DNA of 64,000 nt from DATATV01 sp036268615 (GCA_036268615.1 DATATV010000021.1:26440-90439), one strand, 5' to 3'. Counted from the stretch's first letter, positions 36,370 through 44,691 are shown. Program-made: numbers and translations. The notes: generated by a model not told the origin, from the sequence alone.

Positions 36370-36446
36370 CGTGTGGTGGATTGTCCCGCAGGTGTCCATT
36401 CCCCCCGCGAGGCGTCCCACGTAGTGGTTGGGGGAGGATCGATCGC

Positions 36447-37190
36447 ATGGATCTGGGCCTGGCCGACCGGGTGTACCTGATCACCGGCGGCAGCAAGGGA
36501 CTCGGCTTCGCGACGGCGTCCGCGCTGGTCGCGGACGGGGCCAGGGTGGTGTTGTCCTCGCGGTCGGCGGCGAACGTCGACGCGGCCGTCGCGCGGCTCG
36601 GCGCGGGCGCGGTCGGGGTGGTCGCCGACAACGCCCACGTCAGCCTGGCCGACCGCCTGGTCGAGCGGGCCACCGACGCCTTCGGTCGGGTGGACGGCCT
36701 GCTGGTGAGCGTCGGCGGGCCACCGCCCGGCGGGGTCGTCGGCACCGAGCCGGACGCCTGGCGGGCCGCGTTCGAGTCGATCTTCCTGGGTACCGTCCGG
36801 CTGGTCCGGCGGGTGGCCGGGGAACTGCCCGAGGGCGGCGCGATCGGCCTGGTGCTGTCCACCTCGGTGCGCGAGCCGCTACCCGGGCTGGCCATCTCCA
36901 ACGGGTTGCGACCGGGCCTGGCGATGGCCGCCAAGACGCTGGCCGACGAGGTCGGGCCGCGCGGCGTCCGGGTGGTCAGCCTGCTGCCCGGCGCCTACGA
37001 GACCGAGCGGGGCAAGGAGATCTACGCCGACCCGGAATCCCGGGAGAAGCGGATCGCCGGCATCCCGCTGCGCCGGATCGGCGATCCCGCGGAGTTCGGC
37101 CGGGTCGCCGCGTTCGCGCTGTCCCCGGCGGCGTCCTACCTGACCGGTACCACGTTGACCGTCGACGGCGGTTACACCCGCTCCCTCTAG
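36447..37190 (+). CDS. Atypical SDR lacking the Tyr-x3-Lys pair
   Basis: A 247-residue SDR-fold protein: GGSKGLG cofactor loop, SVGGPPPGG where NNAG normally stands, and LSTSVREPLPGLAISNGLRP where S...YxxxK is expected, so the active-site Tyr and Lys are replaced by Ser and Arg. The C-terminal DPAEFGRVAAFALSPAASYL and GTTLTVDGGYTRSL are normal. From memory an FabG-like subfamily with SNxxR is widespread, so this is a family trait rather than damage. ATG 36447 has GGGAGG nine bases upstream. Confidence 0.85.
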   Translation: MDLGLADRVYLITGGSKGLGFATASALVADGARVVLSSRSAANVDAAVARLGAGAVGVVADNAHVSLADRLVERATDAFGRVDGLLVSVGGPPPGGVVGTEPDAWRAAFESIFLGTVRLVRRVAGELPEGGAIGLVLSTSVREPLPGLAISNGLRPGLAMAAKTLADEVGPRGVRVVSLLPGAYETERGKEIYADPESREKRIAGIPLRRIGDPAEFGRVAAFALSPAASYLTGTTLTVDGGYTRSL

Positions 37191-37215
37191 GCACCCACCA
37201 GCGCGAGGAGATCCC

Positions 37216-37944
37216 ATGTGCCACAGCGATGACAGCCGCCCGCCCGCGCCGCCGATCGCCGGCGAGGTCGCCTCGGCCGGCCCGGTCGAGCTGACCTCGG
37301 CCGACGGCACCCGGTTCCGCGCCTTCCAGGCGACCCCGGCGACCCCCAACGGCCGCGCCATGATCGTCCTGCCGGACATCCGTGGCCTGCACCCGTACTA
37401 CGAGGAACTGGCCACGCGGTTCGCCGAGGCCGGTTTCCACGCCGTGGCGATCGACTACTTCGGCCGCACCGCCGGGCTCGGCGATCGCGGCGACGACTTC
37501 GACTGGCAGCAGCACGTGCCCAAGGTCGTCCCGGCCGACGTGGTCGAGGACGCCCGGGCCGCGCTGTCGCTGCTGCGGGAGAGCACCGACGGCCCGGTGT
37601 TCACCGTCGGCTACTGCTTCGGCGGCAGCCACTCCTGGCGGTTGGCCGCCAGCGACCTGGACATCGCCGGCGCGATCGGCTTCTACGGCCGGCCGAGCAT
37701 GGTCGAGGACGTGCTGGCGGACCTGCGCAGGCCGCTGCTGATGCTGATCGCCGGCGCCGACCAGGTCACCTCGGCGGCCGACTTCGACGCCCTCGAAGCG
37801 CGGCTGACCGCGCTGGACAAGGAACACGAGATGCGCACCTACGAGGGTGCGCCGCACTCGTTCTTCGACCGCGGCTTCGCCGAGTGGGCCGATGCCTGCG
37901 CGGACGCGTGGGAGCGCATGCTCGCCTTCACCGGAGTCGCCTGA
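37216..37944 (+). CDS. Dienelactone hydrolase family protein
   Basis: A 242-residue alpha/beta hydrolase with a Cys nucleophile in GYCFGGSH, the Asp in GADQV and the His in GAPHSFFDR, matching the Cys-Asp-His triad of dienelactone hydrolases. The substrate need not be a dienelactone; esters and lactones are possible. ATG 37216 has GAGGAG five bases upstream. It is 25 bp after the SDR gene, probably co-transcribed with it. A second family member lies convergently at 38 kb beyond a repeat array. Confidence 0.88.
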   Translation: MCHSDDSRPPAPPIAGEVASAGPVELTSADGTRFRAFQATPATPNGRAMIVLPDIRGLHPYYEELATRFAEAGFHAVAIDYFGRTAGLGDRGDDFDWQQHVPKVVPADVVEDARAALSLLRESTDGPVFTVGYCFGGSHSWRLAASDLDIAGAIGFYGRPSMVEDVLADLRRPLLMLIAGADQVTSAADFDALEARLTALDKEHEMRTYEGAPHSFFDRGFAEWADACADAWERMLAFTGVA

Positions 37945-37947
37945 CCA

Positions 37948-38022
37948 CGGTCAGGACGCGGTCAGGACGCGGTCAGGACGCGGTCAGGACACCGTCAGAG
38001 CACGGTCAGCACCGTCAGGACG
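37948..38022. repeat. 11-bp tandem repeat array between two dienelactone hydrolase genes
   Basis: Four near-perfect units of CGGTCAGGACG (37948-37991) followed by degenerate copies to 38022. It fills the 70-bp convergent gap and supplies the stop codon of the minus-strand gene (38015-38017). Confidence 0.85.
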
Positions 38023-38740
38023 CAGTGCTGCCGAGGTGCTCGGCGAAGAAGCCGAGCACCCGGCGCCAGGCGTCCTCACTGGACTCGTGGTGGTAGCCCA
38101 TGCCCATGGTGACCCGCAGGATCGGGCCCAGCGGGCCGAGGCTGAGCCGGTTGGCGAAGGCGTGCCCGGCCTCCGGGTAGACCTTGATGTCGTGCGGCAC
38201 GTTCCGCTCGGTGAGCAGCTTTTCCAACTTGCCCGGCAGTTCGGCAAGGCCACGGTCCTTGCCGCCGAAGCTGGCGATGATCGGGCAGGCGCCGTCCAGC
38301 GAGTTCTCGTCGGCCAGCAGCGGCCCGTAGTAGGGCGCACTCGCGTCGAACCCGCGCGGCGCGACCAGCAGCGCGAAGCCACCGCCCATGCAGAACCCGG
38401 CCACCCCGATCCGGCCGGTGCAGTCGGTGCGCTCGGCCAGCAGCGCGCGGGCCGCCTCGATGTCGTCCAGGGCCTGCCCGCTGCCCGCCTTCAGCTGGCC
38501 GAAGACGCTGCGCACGCAGCGGGCGAAGCCACCGCGGGTGTAGAGGTCGGGCGCGAGCGCGACGTAGCCCGCGGTGGCGAACCGCTCGGCGATCGCGCGG
38601 GTGTCGTCGGACATGCCGAACGCGTCGTGCACGATCACCACGCCGGGCCACGGTCCGGGGCCGGACACCGCCGGCTGCGGCAGCGCGAGATAGCCGTTGA
38701 TGGTGAGGTCGGCGCCCGATACGGGGATCTTGAGGTCCAC
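38015..38740 (-). CDS. Dienelactone hydrolase family protein
   Basis: A 241-residue alpha/beta hydrolase with Cys nucleophile in GFCMGGGF, Asp in FGGKDRG and His in PEAGHAFANR. It is only distantly related to the hydrolase at 37.2 kb (different N-terminal region: VSGADLTINGYLALP and VHDAFGMSDDTRAIAERFA). The last codons fall in the tandem repeat array. Start at GTG 38740. It is divergent from an AraC-type gene 59 bp away and may be its target. Confidence 0.87.
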   Translation of the reverse strand: MDLKIPVSGADLTINGYLALPQPAVSGPGPWPGVVIVHDAFGMSDDTRAIAERFATAGYVALAPDLYTRGGFARCVRSVFGQLKAGSGQALDDIEAARALLAERTDCTGRIGVAGFCMGGGFALLVAPRGFDASAPYYGPLLADENSLDGACPIIASFGGKDRGLAELPGKLEKLLTERNVPHDIKVYPEAGHAFANRLSLGPLGPILRVTMGMGYHHESSEDAWRRVLGFFAEHLGSTAS

Positions 38741-38799
38741 GCGGCGACGCTACCCCCGGTCGGTGGTCGGGACTACCGTTGGAGGTAGGGGAGGCTCGG

Positions 38800-39495
38800 G
38801 TGGACAGCTATCGGGAGTGGGCGCCGGCTGACACGCTCGGCGGCGCGCTGACCTGCCTGTGGACCCGGACGACCGGCCCCGGCGAGACACGCGAGTACCG
38901 GATCATGCCGGACGGCTGCGTGGATCTGATCTGGTCCGGCCATCACCTGTTCGTGGCCGGTCCGGACACCGGTCCGGTGCTGGCTCGCACCGAACCCGGT
39001 GTCCTCGTCGGCGTCCGGCTGGCGCCCGGTGTCGCGCCCGCCGTGCTCGGCCTGCCGGCCGACGAGCTCACCGACGCCCGCCCGACCCTGGCCGAACTCG
39101 GCCCGGTGCCCACCGCCCTGCTCGACGGGCTGGCCGGTGCCGACCCGGCGGAGGCGCTGCGGTCCTACGCCGCCGGCCGGTTGCGCGCCGCCGAACTGGA
39201 CCCGCTGCTGCCGGCGATCCGGGCCGGCCTGCGTGCCGGTGAACCGGTGGCCCGGCTGGCCGACCGGCTCGGTGTCAGCGAGCGCTCGCTGCACCGCCGC
39301 TGCCTGGCGGCCTTCGGGTACGCCCCCAAGGTCGTTCAGCGGGTGGCCCGGTTCACCCGAGCGGTCGACCTGGCCCGGATGGGCGTGCCGTTCGCCCGGG
39401 TGGCCGCCGAGACCGGCTTCGCCGACCAGGCGCACCTGGCCCGGGACGTGCGCGCGCTGGCCGGCGTGCCGCTGGGCCGGCTGATCAGCGACTGA
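38800..39495 (+). CDS. AraC-family regulator
   Basis: A 231-residue transcription regulator. The N-terminal part (REYRIMPDGCVDLIWSG) is the DUF6597-like sensor domain common in AraC proteins that carry no cupin. The C-terminal half has two helix-turn-helix units (LADRLGVSERSLHRRCLAAF and VAAETGFADQAHLARDVRAL). GTG 38800 has GAGG five bases upstream. It shares a 59-bp divergent promoter region with the dienelactone hydrolase at 38.0-38.7 kb. Confidence 0.87.
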   Translation: MDSYREWAPADTLGGALTCLWTRTTGPGETREYRIMPDGCVDLIWSGHHLFVAGPDTGPVLARTEPGVLVGVRLAPGVAPAVLGLPADELTDARPTLAELGPVPTALLDGLAGADPAEALRSYAAGRLRAAELDPLLPAIRAGLRAGEPVARLADRLGVSERSLHRRCLAAFGYAPKVVQRVARFTRAVDLARMGVPFARVAAETGFADQAHLARDVRALAGVPLGRLISD

Positions 39496-39523
39496 ACCAG
39501 GACCGCCGGAACCGCGCGCCCGG

Positions 39524-40441
39524 TCAGTGGCCGAACTCGCGCAGGGTGAGCAGCGCGCGGACCGTCGCCGGGCCGCGCCACTCGCGGAAGGCGCCCGCCG
39601 ACCAGTTGGCCCAGCGCACCGGCCAGCCACCCGCCGCGTCCTGTTCGGCGGCCAGGAAATCCAGTCCCCGCTCGAACTCCGCGTCGGAGAACCACGGCCG
39701 GGCAAGGGAATCCGGGCGGGGCGCGTAGTCGTGCGGCAGGTGCCACTCGCCGGGTGCGTAGCCGGGGGACGGGGTGGCCAGTTCGGGGTGGTCGGGGTCG
39801 ACCAGCACCATGCCTTCGCGCCGCACGAGTTCACCGAGCCGCTCGGCCGGCCGGGTGGCCCGCTCCCGGTCGTCGGCGGCGTCCAGGAAGGCCACCGCAC
39901 TGTCCACTTCGTAGGGATGGGTGGCGGCCTCCCCGCCGGCCAGCGTCTCGATCCGGCGCCAGCAGAAGTCACTCGCCGTGGCCAGCCACGGATGGTTGAT
40001 CCCGTTGCGGCGCAACAGGGAGACGATCCGCGCGGTCGGGATCAGCGAGCCGGTGTCCCCGTCGTCGACCACCCACCACGGCGCCCTCGGGTAGTCCCGG
40101 ATGCTGCGGTGCACGGCGGGCAGGCCACCGTCGGGGTGACTCACCGACGCCAGGTAGTCGCCGACCCGGCCGGCCGTGCCGGCGTCCAGCGCGCCGACCT
40201 CGTCGAGCACCACCAGCGCGAACTCGACGTGCAACGGCTGGCTGACCGGCCCGCGTCCGTCGGGTTCCAGCGCGAAGCCGTAACCCCCGTCGGCGGTGGC
40301 GTAGCCGGCCAGCGCGGCGCGCACCCCGGCCGGGTCCGGGGTGCGGAAATGGTGGCCGAACCGGCGTTGCTCCAGCACCCGGGCGTCGGCCCAGATGGCC
40401 TGCTCGGCCCGGTCCACACGGCTGGCGAAGTCGATACCCAT
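39524..40441 (-). CDS. Terpene-cyclase/prenyltransferase-fold (alpha-alpha barrel) protein
   Basis: A 305-residue soluble protein with repeated Gly/Trp motifs of alpha/alpha-toroid proteins: ADGGYGFALEPDG, HPDGGLPAVHRS and QDAAGGWPVRWANWS. Squalene cyclases, prenyltransferases and complement C3-like proteins share this fold; the acidic DxDD of terpene cyclases is not evident, so enzymatic activity is uncertain. ATG 40441 lacks a strong ribosome site. It is divergent from the ribbon-helix-helix gene across the CGATA repeat array. Confidence 0.65.
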   Translation of the reverse strand: MGIDFASRVDRAEQAIWADARVLEQRRFGHHFRTPDPAGVRAALAGYATADGGYGFALEPDGRGPVSQPLHVEFALVVLDEVGALDAGTAGRVGDYLASVSHPDGGLPAVHRSIRDYPRAPWWVVDDGDTGSLIPTARIVSLLRRNGINHPWLATASDFCWRRIETLAGGEAATHPYEVDSAVAFLDAADDRERATRPAERLGELVRREGMVLVDPDHPELATPSPGYAPGEWHLPHDYAPRPDSLARPWFSDAEFERGLDFLAAEQDAAGGWPVRWANWSAGAFREWRGPATVRALLTLREFGH

Positions 40442-40507
40442 GCCCGGCACGCTACGGCCCGGCCGTCGCCCGGTCTTGAACAAATCGGACAAGAACCACC
40501 GCTCCGC

Positions 40508-40548
40508 CGATACCTCGCGATACTGTGGCGATATCGGAATCGATATCG
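40508..40548. promoter_or_regulatory. Phased CGATA repeat array, probable RHH operator
   Basis: CGATA starts at 40508, 40518, 40529 and 40541, that is every 10-12 bp, about one helical turn. The last two copies are full palindromes CGATATCG. The array ends just before the GGAAGG ribosome site of the RHH gene (start 40561). Confidence 0.6.
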
Positions 40549-40560
40549 GAAGGAACTGTC

Positions 40561-40968
40561 ATGCCGGATCAGCCGGACCAGCCGGAGCGGACCGCGACGG
40601 AACTGTTGGCGGCGGCACTGGAGCATCTCACCCCGGCTGAACGACAGCGGGTGAACACCTGGATCTACACCGGCCTCGGTCGTGGTGGCCTGATCAGCCG
40701 GTTGCACAACACCGAGAACCACAGCGGCGGGCTCGACCCGATGCCGGCGCACATCCATTCCGCGCTGCACGCCTCCGCTGCCGCCGCGGGTTCCCTGCGC
40801 GGGGACAGCCAGGTGGTCCCGGTCCGGCTGCCCAGTGAACTGCACGCCACCCTGCGCGCGTGGTCGGCGGCGCACGGGTTCTCGATGGCGACCATCGTGC
40901 GTGGCCTGGTCACCCGATTCCTCGACGACCAGGGCGCCACCCCGCCGGCCGACGAGCCCGCAGGCTGA
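40561..40968 (+). CDS. Small protein with C-terminal ribbon-helix-helix domain
   Basis: A 135-residue protein. The C-terminal part (VPVRLPSELHATLRAWSAAH then GFSMATIVRGLVTRFLDDQ) has the beta-strand/two-helix pattern of ribbon-helix-helix DNA-binding proteins. The N-terminal 40 residues are helical (ATELLAAALEHLTPAERQRV). ATG 40561 has GGAAGG seven bases upstream. A phased repeat array directly upstream suggests autoregulation. No toxin-like partner follows: the next gene is a convergent lipase. Confidence 0.75.
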   Translation: MPDQPDQPERTATELLAAALEHLTPAERQRVNTWIYTGLGRGGLISRLHNTENHSGGLDPMPAHIHSALHASAAAAGSLRGDSQVVPVRLPSELHATLRAWSAAHGFSMATIVRGLVTRFLDDQGATPPADEPAG

Positions 40969-40972
40969 GCCG

Positions 40973-41782
40973 CTACCCGGCCAGCGTCCGGTTCAGGAAG
41001 TCGATCAGGTCGGTCCGGACCTGGTCGACGTTGGTCTCGTGGAACACGTCGTGCCGCGCGCCCGGGTAGATGTGCTCCTCGAACCGCAGGCCGCGGATGC
41101 GGTCCATGCCGGTGCGCGTCTCCGCCTCGGGCGCGATCTCGTCGTCCATCCCGTGCAGCCACAGGCCGGGCAGGTCGTCGCCGAGCGGGTGGTCGAAGTC
41201 GATGGTGCGCAGCATCTCGTCGAGTGCGGCGAGTGTGCCGTGGGCGAACGGGCCGTGCCAGACCAGCGGATCGGCCCGGAACGCGGCGACCGCCGCCGGG
41301 TCGCGGGAGAGCAGGTCGGGGTCCACGGCGAGCGCCGGCAGCGGGTCCTGGTCGAGCAGGTCGACGCCCGGCCAGGTGCCCAGCAGTGGCCCGGCGAGCA
41401 CCAGCGCGGTCAGCGCGGTCGGATACCGCTGGGCCAGCCTGGTGGCCACCGTGCCGCCGATCGAGTGTCCGATCAGGACGATCGGCAGGTCCGGATACTG
41501 TTTCCGGGCAAGGGAGACCACTTCGTACTGATCGTCGACGGCGGCCTCGATGTCGGTGATCAGACCGCGCTCGCCGGCCGACTCGCCGTGTCCGGCGTGG
41601 TCGTGGCCGAACACCACCGCGCCCGAGTCGACGAGCACCTCGGCCAGTTCGGCGTACCGGCCGACATGATCGGCGTAGCCGGGGGACAGCAGGACCAGCC
41701 ATCGTGGGTAGGGCGCGGGCCAGGTGCGGCCGGCGAGCGTGCCGGCGTGGCCGGTCAGGGTCCAGTGCTGCGGCGATGTCAC
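40973..41782 (-). CDS. Monoacylglycerol-lipase-like alpha/beta hydrolase
   Basis: A 269-residue serine hydrolase like lysophospholipases and monoacylglycerol lipases: LLSPGYADHVGRYAELAEVL, HDHAGHGES, nucleophile GHSIGG, Asp in HGMDDEIAPE and His in GARHDVFHETN. It has no signal peptide, so it would act on internal glycerides or acyl esters. Start at GTG 41782, with no strong ribosome site. Its 3' end is four bases from the end of the convergent RHH gene. Confidence 0.88.
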   Translation of the reverse strand: MTSPQHWTLTGHAGTLAGRTWPAPYPRWLVLLSPGYADHVGRYAELAEVLVDSGAVVFGHDHAGHGESAGERGLITDIEAAVDDQYEVVSLARKQYPDLPIVLIGHSIGGTVATRLAQRYPTALTALVLAGPLLGTWPGVDLLDQDPLPALAVDPDLLSRDPAAVAAFRADPLVWHGPFAHGTLAALDEMLRTIDFDHPLGDDLPGLWLHGMDDEIAPEAETRTGMDRIRGLRFEEHIYPGARHDVFHETNVDQVRTDLIDFLNRTLAG

Positions 41783-41944
41783 CCGGTCAGCTCAGCACAG
41801 CCCGCGCCGGGGAAGGCAGCGAGGTCGGGGTGAAGCCCGTACCGAGGTGCGTCGGCACGGACTTCACCCGACCTGGGAGCGGGAGCGTAGTCCGCTTCGT
41901 GGACCGCTCCCGCGCCGGGTTCGCGCGGTGATCATCCGGCCAGG

Positions 41945-43243
41945 TCAGCCACCCAGACCGGGCGGCGTGATGATGTAGGCGACCCCACCGCTGCCGCTGG
42001 CGATGCTGCCGTCGGTGAGTACGCGCTCGGTGCGCAGCCAGACCGTCTCGAACTGGTGCCGGTTGTACACGCGCCGCACGGCCGCGTCGTCGGGCGAGGC
42101 CGGGTCGTTGGCGATCACGTCCCCGTTCGCGGTGAAGCCGATGATCACCATCAGGTGACCCGCGGTGCTGTAGCCCGAGCCGGTGAGCTCGTCGGCCTCG
42201 AACGACTGCGAGGTGACCACCGGGATGCCCCGCTTGATGTAGGACTCCAGCTCGTCCAGCGAGTGCAGCCGGGTGATGTGCGCGGACAGCCCGTAGCTTG
42301 CCGCGTAGGCCGTGTTGAACGGCCAGTTCCCGGTGCCCTGGTAGTTGTAGTCGTAGGTGTCCCGGGCGGCCACGTCCACGCTCGGATCGGGATACGACGG
42401 GTCCACAAAGGACATCTGGGCCGGGGACGGGTGCTTGCCCCAGTACTCGACGACCATCTCGTTGGACGTCGGGCTGCACCACGCCTCGCCGCCGCCGTCC
42501 CACTGCGGGTACTCGCCGTCGTGCACGTCCTGGGAGTAGCGCGGCACCGGCAGTTCGATGCCCTCGGCGCCGCCGGGCGGGCTGGCCGGCACGGTGAACC
42601 GGTCGGGCACCGCCGAGGTCATCGCGCCGACCATGCGCAGCGTCGGGCTGAGTCGGCTGCCCGGCGTGCGGTAGAGGGTGACCCGCAACTGGTAGGAGCC
42701 CAGGGTCACGCCGGTGCCGGCCTCGAACGTGTCCACGTCGATCGTGCCGGCCGCGTCGGACTGGCCGGGCACGCTGGTCCGGTGGATGTCGCCGTCCCCG
42801 GACGCCCAGCGGCCCATCACGTACCAGCCGGTGGCCGCGCCCGCGGTGGTGTGGCCGCGCATCTCCACCTGTAGCCAGGTGCCCGCCGGCGTGGTGGCGT
42901 TCCACGAGGCGACCAGCTGGGTGGCGCCGAAGCCCTGCCGGTAGGTCGGCGAGGTCCAGGTCGCGTACTCGTAGGGCTTGGTGGTGCCCAGATCCGGGTC
43001 GGTGTAGTTGATGCTGCCCACGGCGTGCGCGACGACAAGGCCCGCCGGTGTCGGCCGGACGCCGTCGGCGCTGCCGGCAGCGAAGTCACCCGGGGTTTTC
43101 CACTGGTGGAAGTCGATCCGCGCGTCCCCGGTGCTGGTGGCCGGGGACGCGCCGGCCGGAGTCACCGACGAGGCCATGCTGAGCACGATTCCGACGAACA
43201 TCGTGGCGAGCAGTCGAAACCGCCGCTTCTGATGGACTCGCAT
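41945..43243 (-). CDS. Secreted C39-like cysteine peptidase
   Basis: A 432-residue exported protein. Signal sequence RLLATMFVGIVLSMASSVTP (10-29) with an Ala-x-Ala site; residues about 45-225 look like a beta-rich accessory domain; the C-terminal part is a Peptidase_C39_2 domain with catalytic Cys in EAWCSPTSNEMVVEYW, His in STAGHLMVIIGF and Asp/Asn in VIANDPAS. No ABC exporter or leader-peptide substrate lies nearby, so it probably acts on extracellular proteins or peptides. ATG 43243 has AAGGGG five bases upstream. Confidence 0.87.
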   Translation of the reverse strand: MRVHQKRRFRLLATMFVGIVLSMASSVTPAGASPATSTGDARIDFHQWKTPGDFAAGSADGVRPTPAGLVVAHAVGSINYTDPDLGTTKPYEYATWTSPTYRQGFGATQLVASWNATTPAGTWLQVEMRGHTTAGAATGWYVMGRWASGDGDIHRTSVPGQSDAAGTIDVDTFEAGTGVTLGSYQLRVTLYRTPGSRLSPTLRMVGAMTSAVPDRFTVPASPPGGAEGIELPVPRYSQDVHDGEYPQWDGGGEAWCSPTSNEMVVEYWGKHPSPAQMSFVDPSYPDPSVDVAARDTYDYNYQGTGNWPFNTAYAASYGLSAHITRLHSLDELESYIKRGIPVVTSQSFEADELTGSGYSTAGHLMVIIGFTANGDVIANDPASPDDAAVRRVYNRHQFETVWLRTERVLTDGSIASGSGGVAYIITPPGLGG

Positions 43244-43308
43244 GGTTGCCCCTTCCCGTGAAACCCCGGTCATTGGGAAAGATTTTCGTACTGAACCATT
43301 TGTTTGTA

Positions 43309-43327
43309 AACCACTACCAGCGTGGTT
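43309..43327 (-). terminator. Weak hairpin after the DUF2000-like gene
   Basis: AACCAC (43309-43314) pairs with GTGGTT (43322-43327) around seven bases, 19 bp past the stop on the minus strand. The surrounding stretch is unusually A/T-rich and may also contain the promoter of the C39 gene. Confidence 0.35.
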
Positions 43328-43345
43328 CGATCGGCGTTTACCGGG

Positions 43346-43756
43346 TTACGGATGGAGTTCCAGGCCCTTGAGCGCCTTGTCGACGGAGTTGCGGCCGCCG
43401 TGCACGGCGAGCCCGACCAGATCCAACTGGTCGGCCGTGACCGCGCGCACCGCGGCCCGGTTGTCCTCATCGTTGCTGGTGGCGAACAGATCGCCGGTGT
43501 AGACGCCGATCGTCAGCTCCCGGTCGAGCGCCTTGCGGCAGATTGCCCGCAGGCCGTCGGCGTCGGACGTGTAGATCAACACCGGCTGGCCGAACATCGG
43601 CAGATACCGGTGCCCGTCCGCGTCGGCGTAGTCGGCGCCGGTGCTGCCCTCGACGGTCGCGGCGATGCCACTGGCCAGAAAGGCGGTCACGTTGAGCTGC
43701 TGCCAGGTGGCCAGGTCGGCCCGCACCACGATGGCGATCTTGGTTGTGTGTCGCAC
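43346..43756 (-). CDS. DUF2000-like protein
   Basis: A 136-residue protein that fits DUF2000 (peptidyl-tRNA-hydrolase-like fold): KIAIVVRADLATWQQLNVTAF at the N-terminus, MFGQPVLIYTSDADGLRAI in the middle and DQLDLVGLAVHG near the end. Function unknown. Start at GTG 43756. It is divergent from an AraC-type gene, with the G-rich tract at 43807-43858 between them, so it may be a target of that regulator; AraC genes often sit beside DUF2000 genes in my recollection. Confidence 0.75.
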   Translation of the reverse strand: MRHTTKIAIVVRADLATWQQLNVTAFLASGIAATVEGSTGADYADADGHRYLPMFGQPVLIYTSDADGLRAICRKALDRELTIGVYTGDLFATSNDEDNRAAVRAVTADQLDLVGLAVHGGRNSVDKALKGLELHP

Positions 43757-43806
43757 GATCGGAGATGGTGTCCGGCGGGGCGGGTCGCGGTCTTGAACGC
43801 TGGTGC

Positions 43807-43858
43807 GGGGGAGTGCGGGGCGGCAGCGGGGGAGTGCGGGGGACTGCGGGGTGCGGGG
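43807..43858 (+). other. Very strong G-quadruplex sequence in the AraC leader
   Basis: Six runs of four or five G (43807-43811, 43817-43820, 43828-43832, 43838-43842, 43848-43851, 43855-43858) with loops of 3-7 bases. The last run ends five bases before GTG 43864 and is the only Shine-Dalgarno-like sequence. Partial internal repeats of GTGCGGGGGA suggest growth by slippage. Confidence 0.85.
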
Positions 43859-43863
43859 ACACT

Positions 43864-44691
43864 GTGCTGGTGGGCGAGGACTGGGCGACCTACTGGCGGG
43901 CGGGCGACCGCCCGGTCGAGGCGATGCGCGCGCACTTCCGGCGGCACACCTACCACCGGCACAGCCACGAGACCTACTCGTTCGGCCTGACCGAGTCCGG
44001 TGCGCAGGCGTTCACCTGCCGCGGCGCGGCGCGGACGAGCGCGGCCGGCATGGTGATGGTCTTCAACCCCGACGAGCCGCACGACGGCCATTCGGCCGTA
44101 CCGCAGGGTTTCACCTACACGATGATCCACCTGGCCCCCGAGCTGATCACCGACGTGCTGACCGACGGCGGCACCTACAGCCGCACCGACGGCCGGCCGC
44201 TGTTCGCCGACTCGGTGCTGCCCGACGTGACCCTGGCGAACGCCCTGCGCCGACTGCACACGACCCTGCGCCTTGATCACCGGCTGGCCCGGGACGAAGC
44301 CCTCAGCGACACCGTCCGGGCCCTCGTCCGGCGGGCCACCCGCCGGCCGCCACCGTCGTGGCGCGGCCCGGTGCCCGGCGGAATCCACCGGGCGCGGGAC
44401 TTTCTACACTCGGACAGCCGAAGCAACATCAGCGCCGCCGAACTCGCCGCGGTCGCCGGCTGTAGCCGGTACGCACTGCACCGAGGTTTCCTGGCCGGCT
44501 ACGGCCTGCCGCCCAGCGACTACCAGCGCCAGCTGCGGCTGCGCACCGCCCGCCGACTGCTCGCCGCCGGCACACCGCCGGCCCGGGCCGCGGCGGAGGC
44601 CGGCTTCGCCGACCAGAGCCACCTGACCCGCTGGTTCACCCGCTGCTACGGCATCACCCCGGCCACCTTCCGCGCAGCCGGAATCCCCTGA
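43864..44691 (+). CDS. AraC-family regulator with cupin sensor domain
   Basis: A 275-residue regulator: N-terminal cupin (HTYHRHSHETYSFGLTESGA, FNPDEPHDGH) that binds a small ligand, and C-terminal tandem helix-turn-helix (AELAAVAGCSRYALHRGFLA; AAAEAGFADQSHLTRWFTRC). GTG 43864 is chosen; GTG 43870 is possible. The leader is a G-quadruplex-forming tract, so translation may be structure-dependent. It could control the divergent DUF2000-like gene or the small transporter that follows 27 bp downstream. Confidence 0.88.
   Translation: MLVGEDWATYWRAGDRPVEAMRAHFRRHTYHRHSHETYSFGLTESGAQAFTCRGAARTSAAGMVMVFNPDEPHDGHSAVPQGFTYTMIHLAPELITDVLTDGGTYSRTDGRPLFADSVLPDVTLANALRRLHTTLRLDHRLARDEALSDTVRALVRRATRRPPPSWRGPVPGGIHRARDFLHSDSRSNISAAELAAVAGCSRYALHRGFLAGYGLPPSDYQRQLRLRTARRLLAAGTPPARAAAEAGFADQSHLTRWFTRCYGITPATFRAAGIP

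Noticed and set aside
40561..41782. Toxin-antitoxin pair built on the RHH protein
   Set aside because: The following gene is a convergent, full-length serine lipase, not a small toxin.
41945..43243. Bacteriocin-processing ABC exporter with C39 domain
   Set aside because: The protein has a signal peptide and no ABC or membrane domains, and no Gly-Gly leader peptide gene is nearby.
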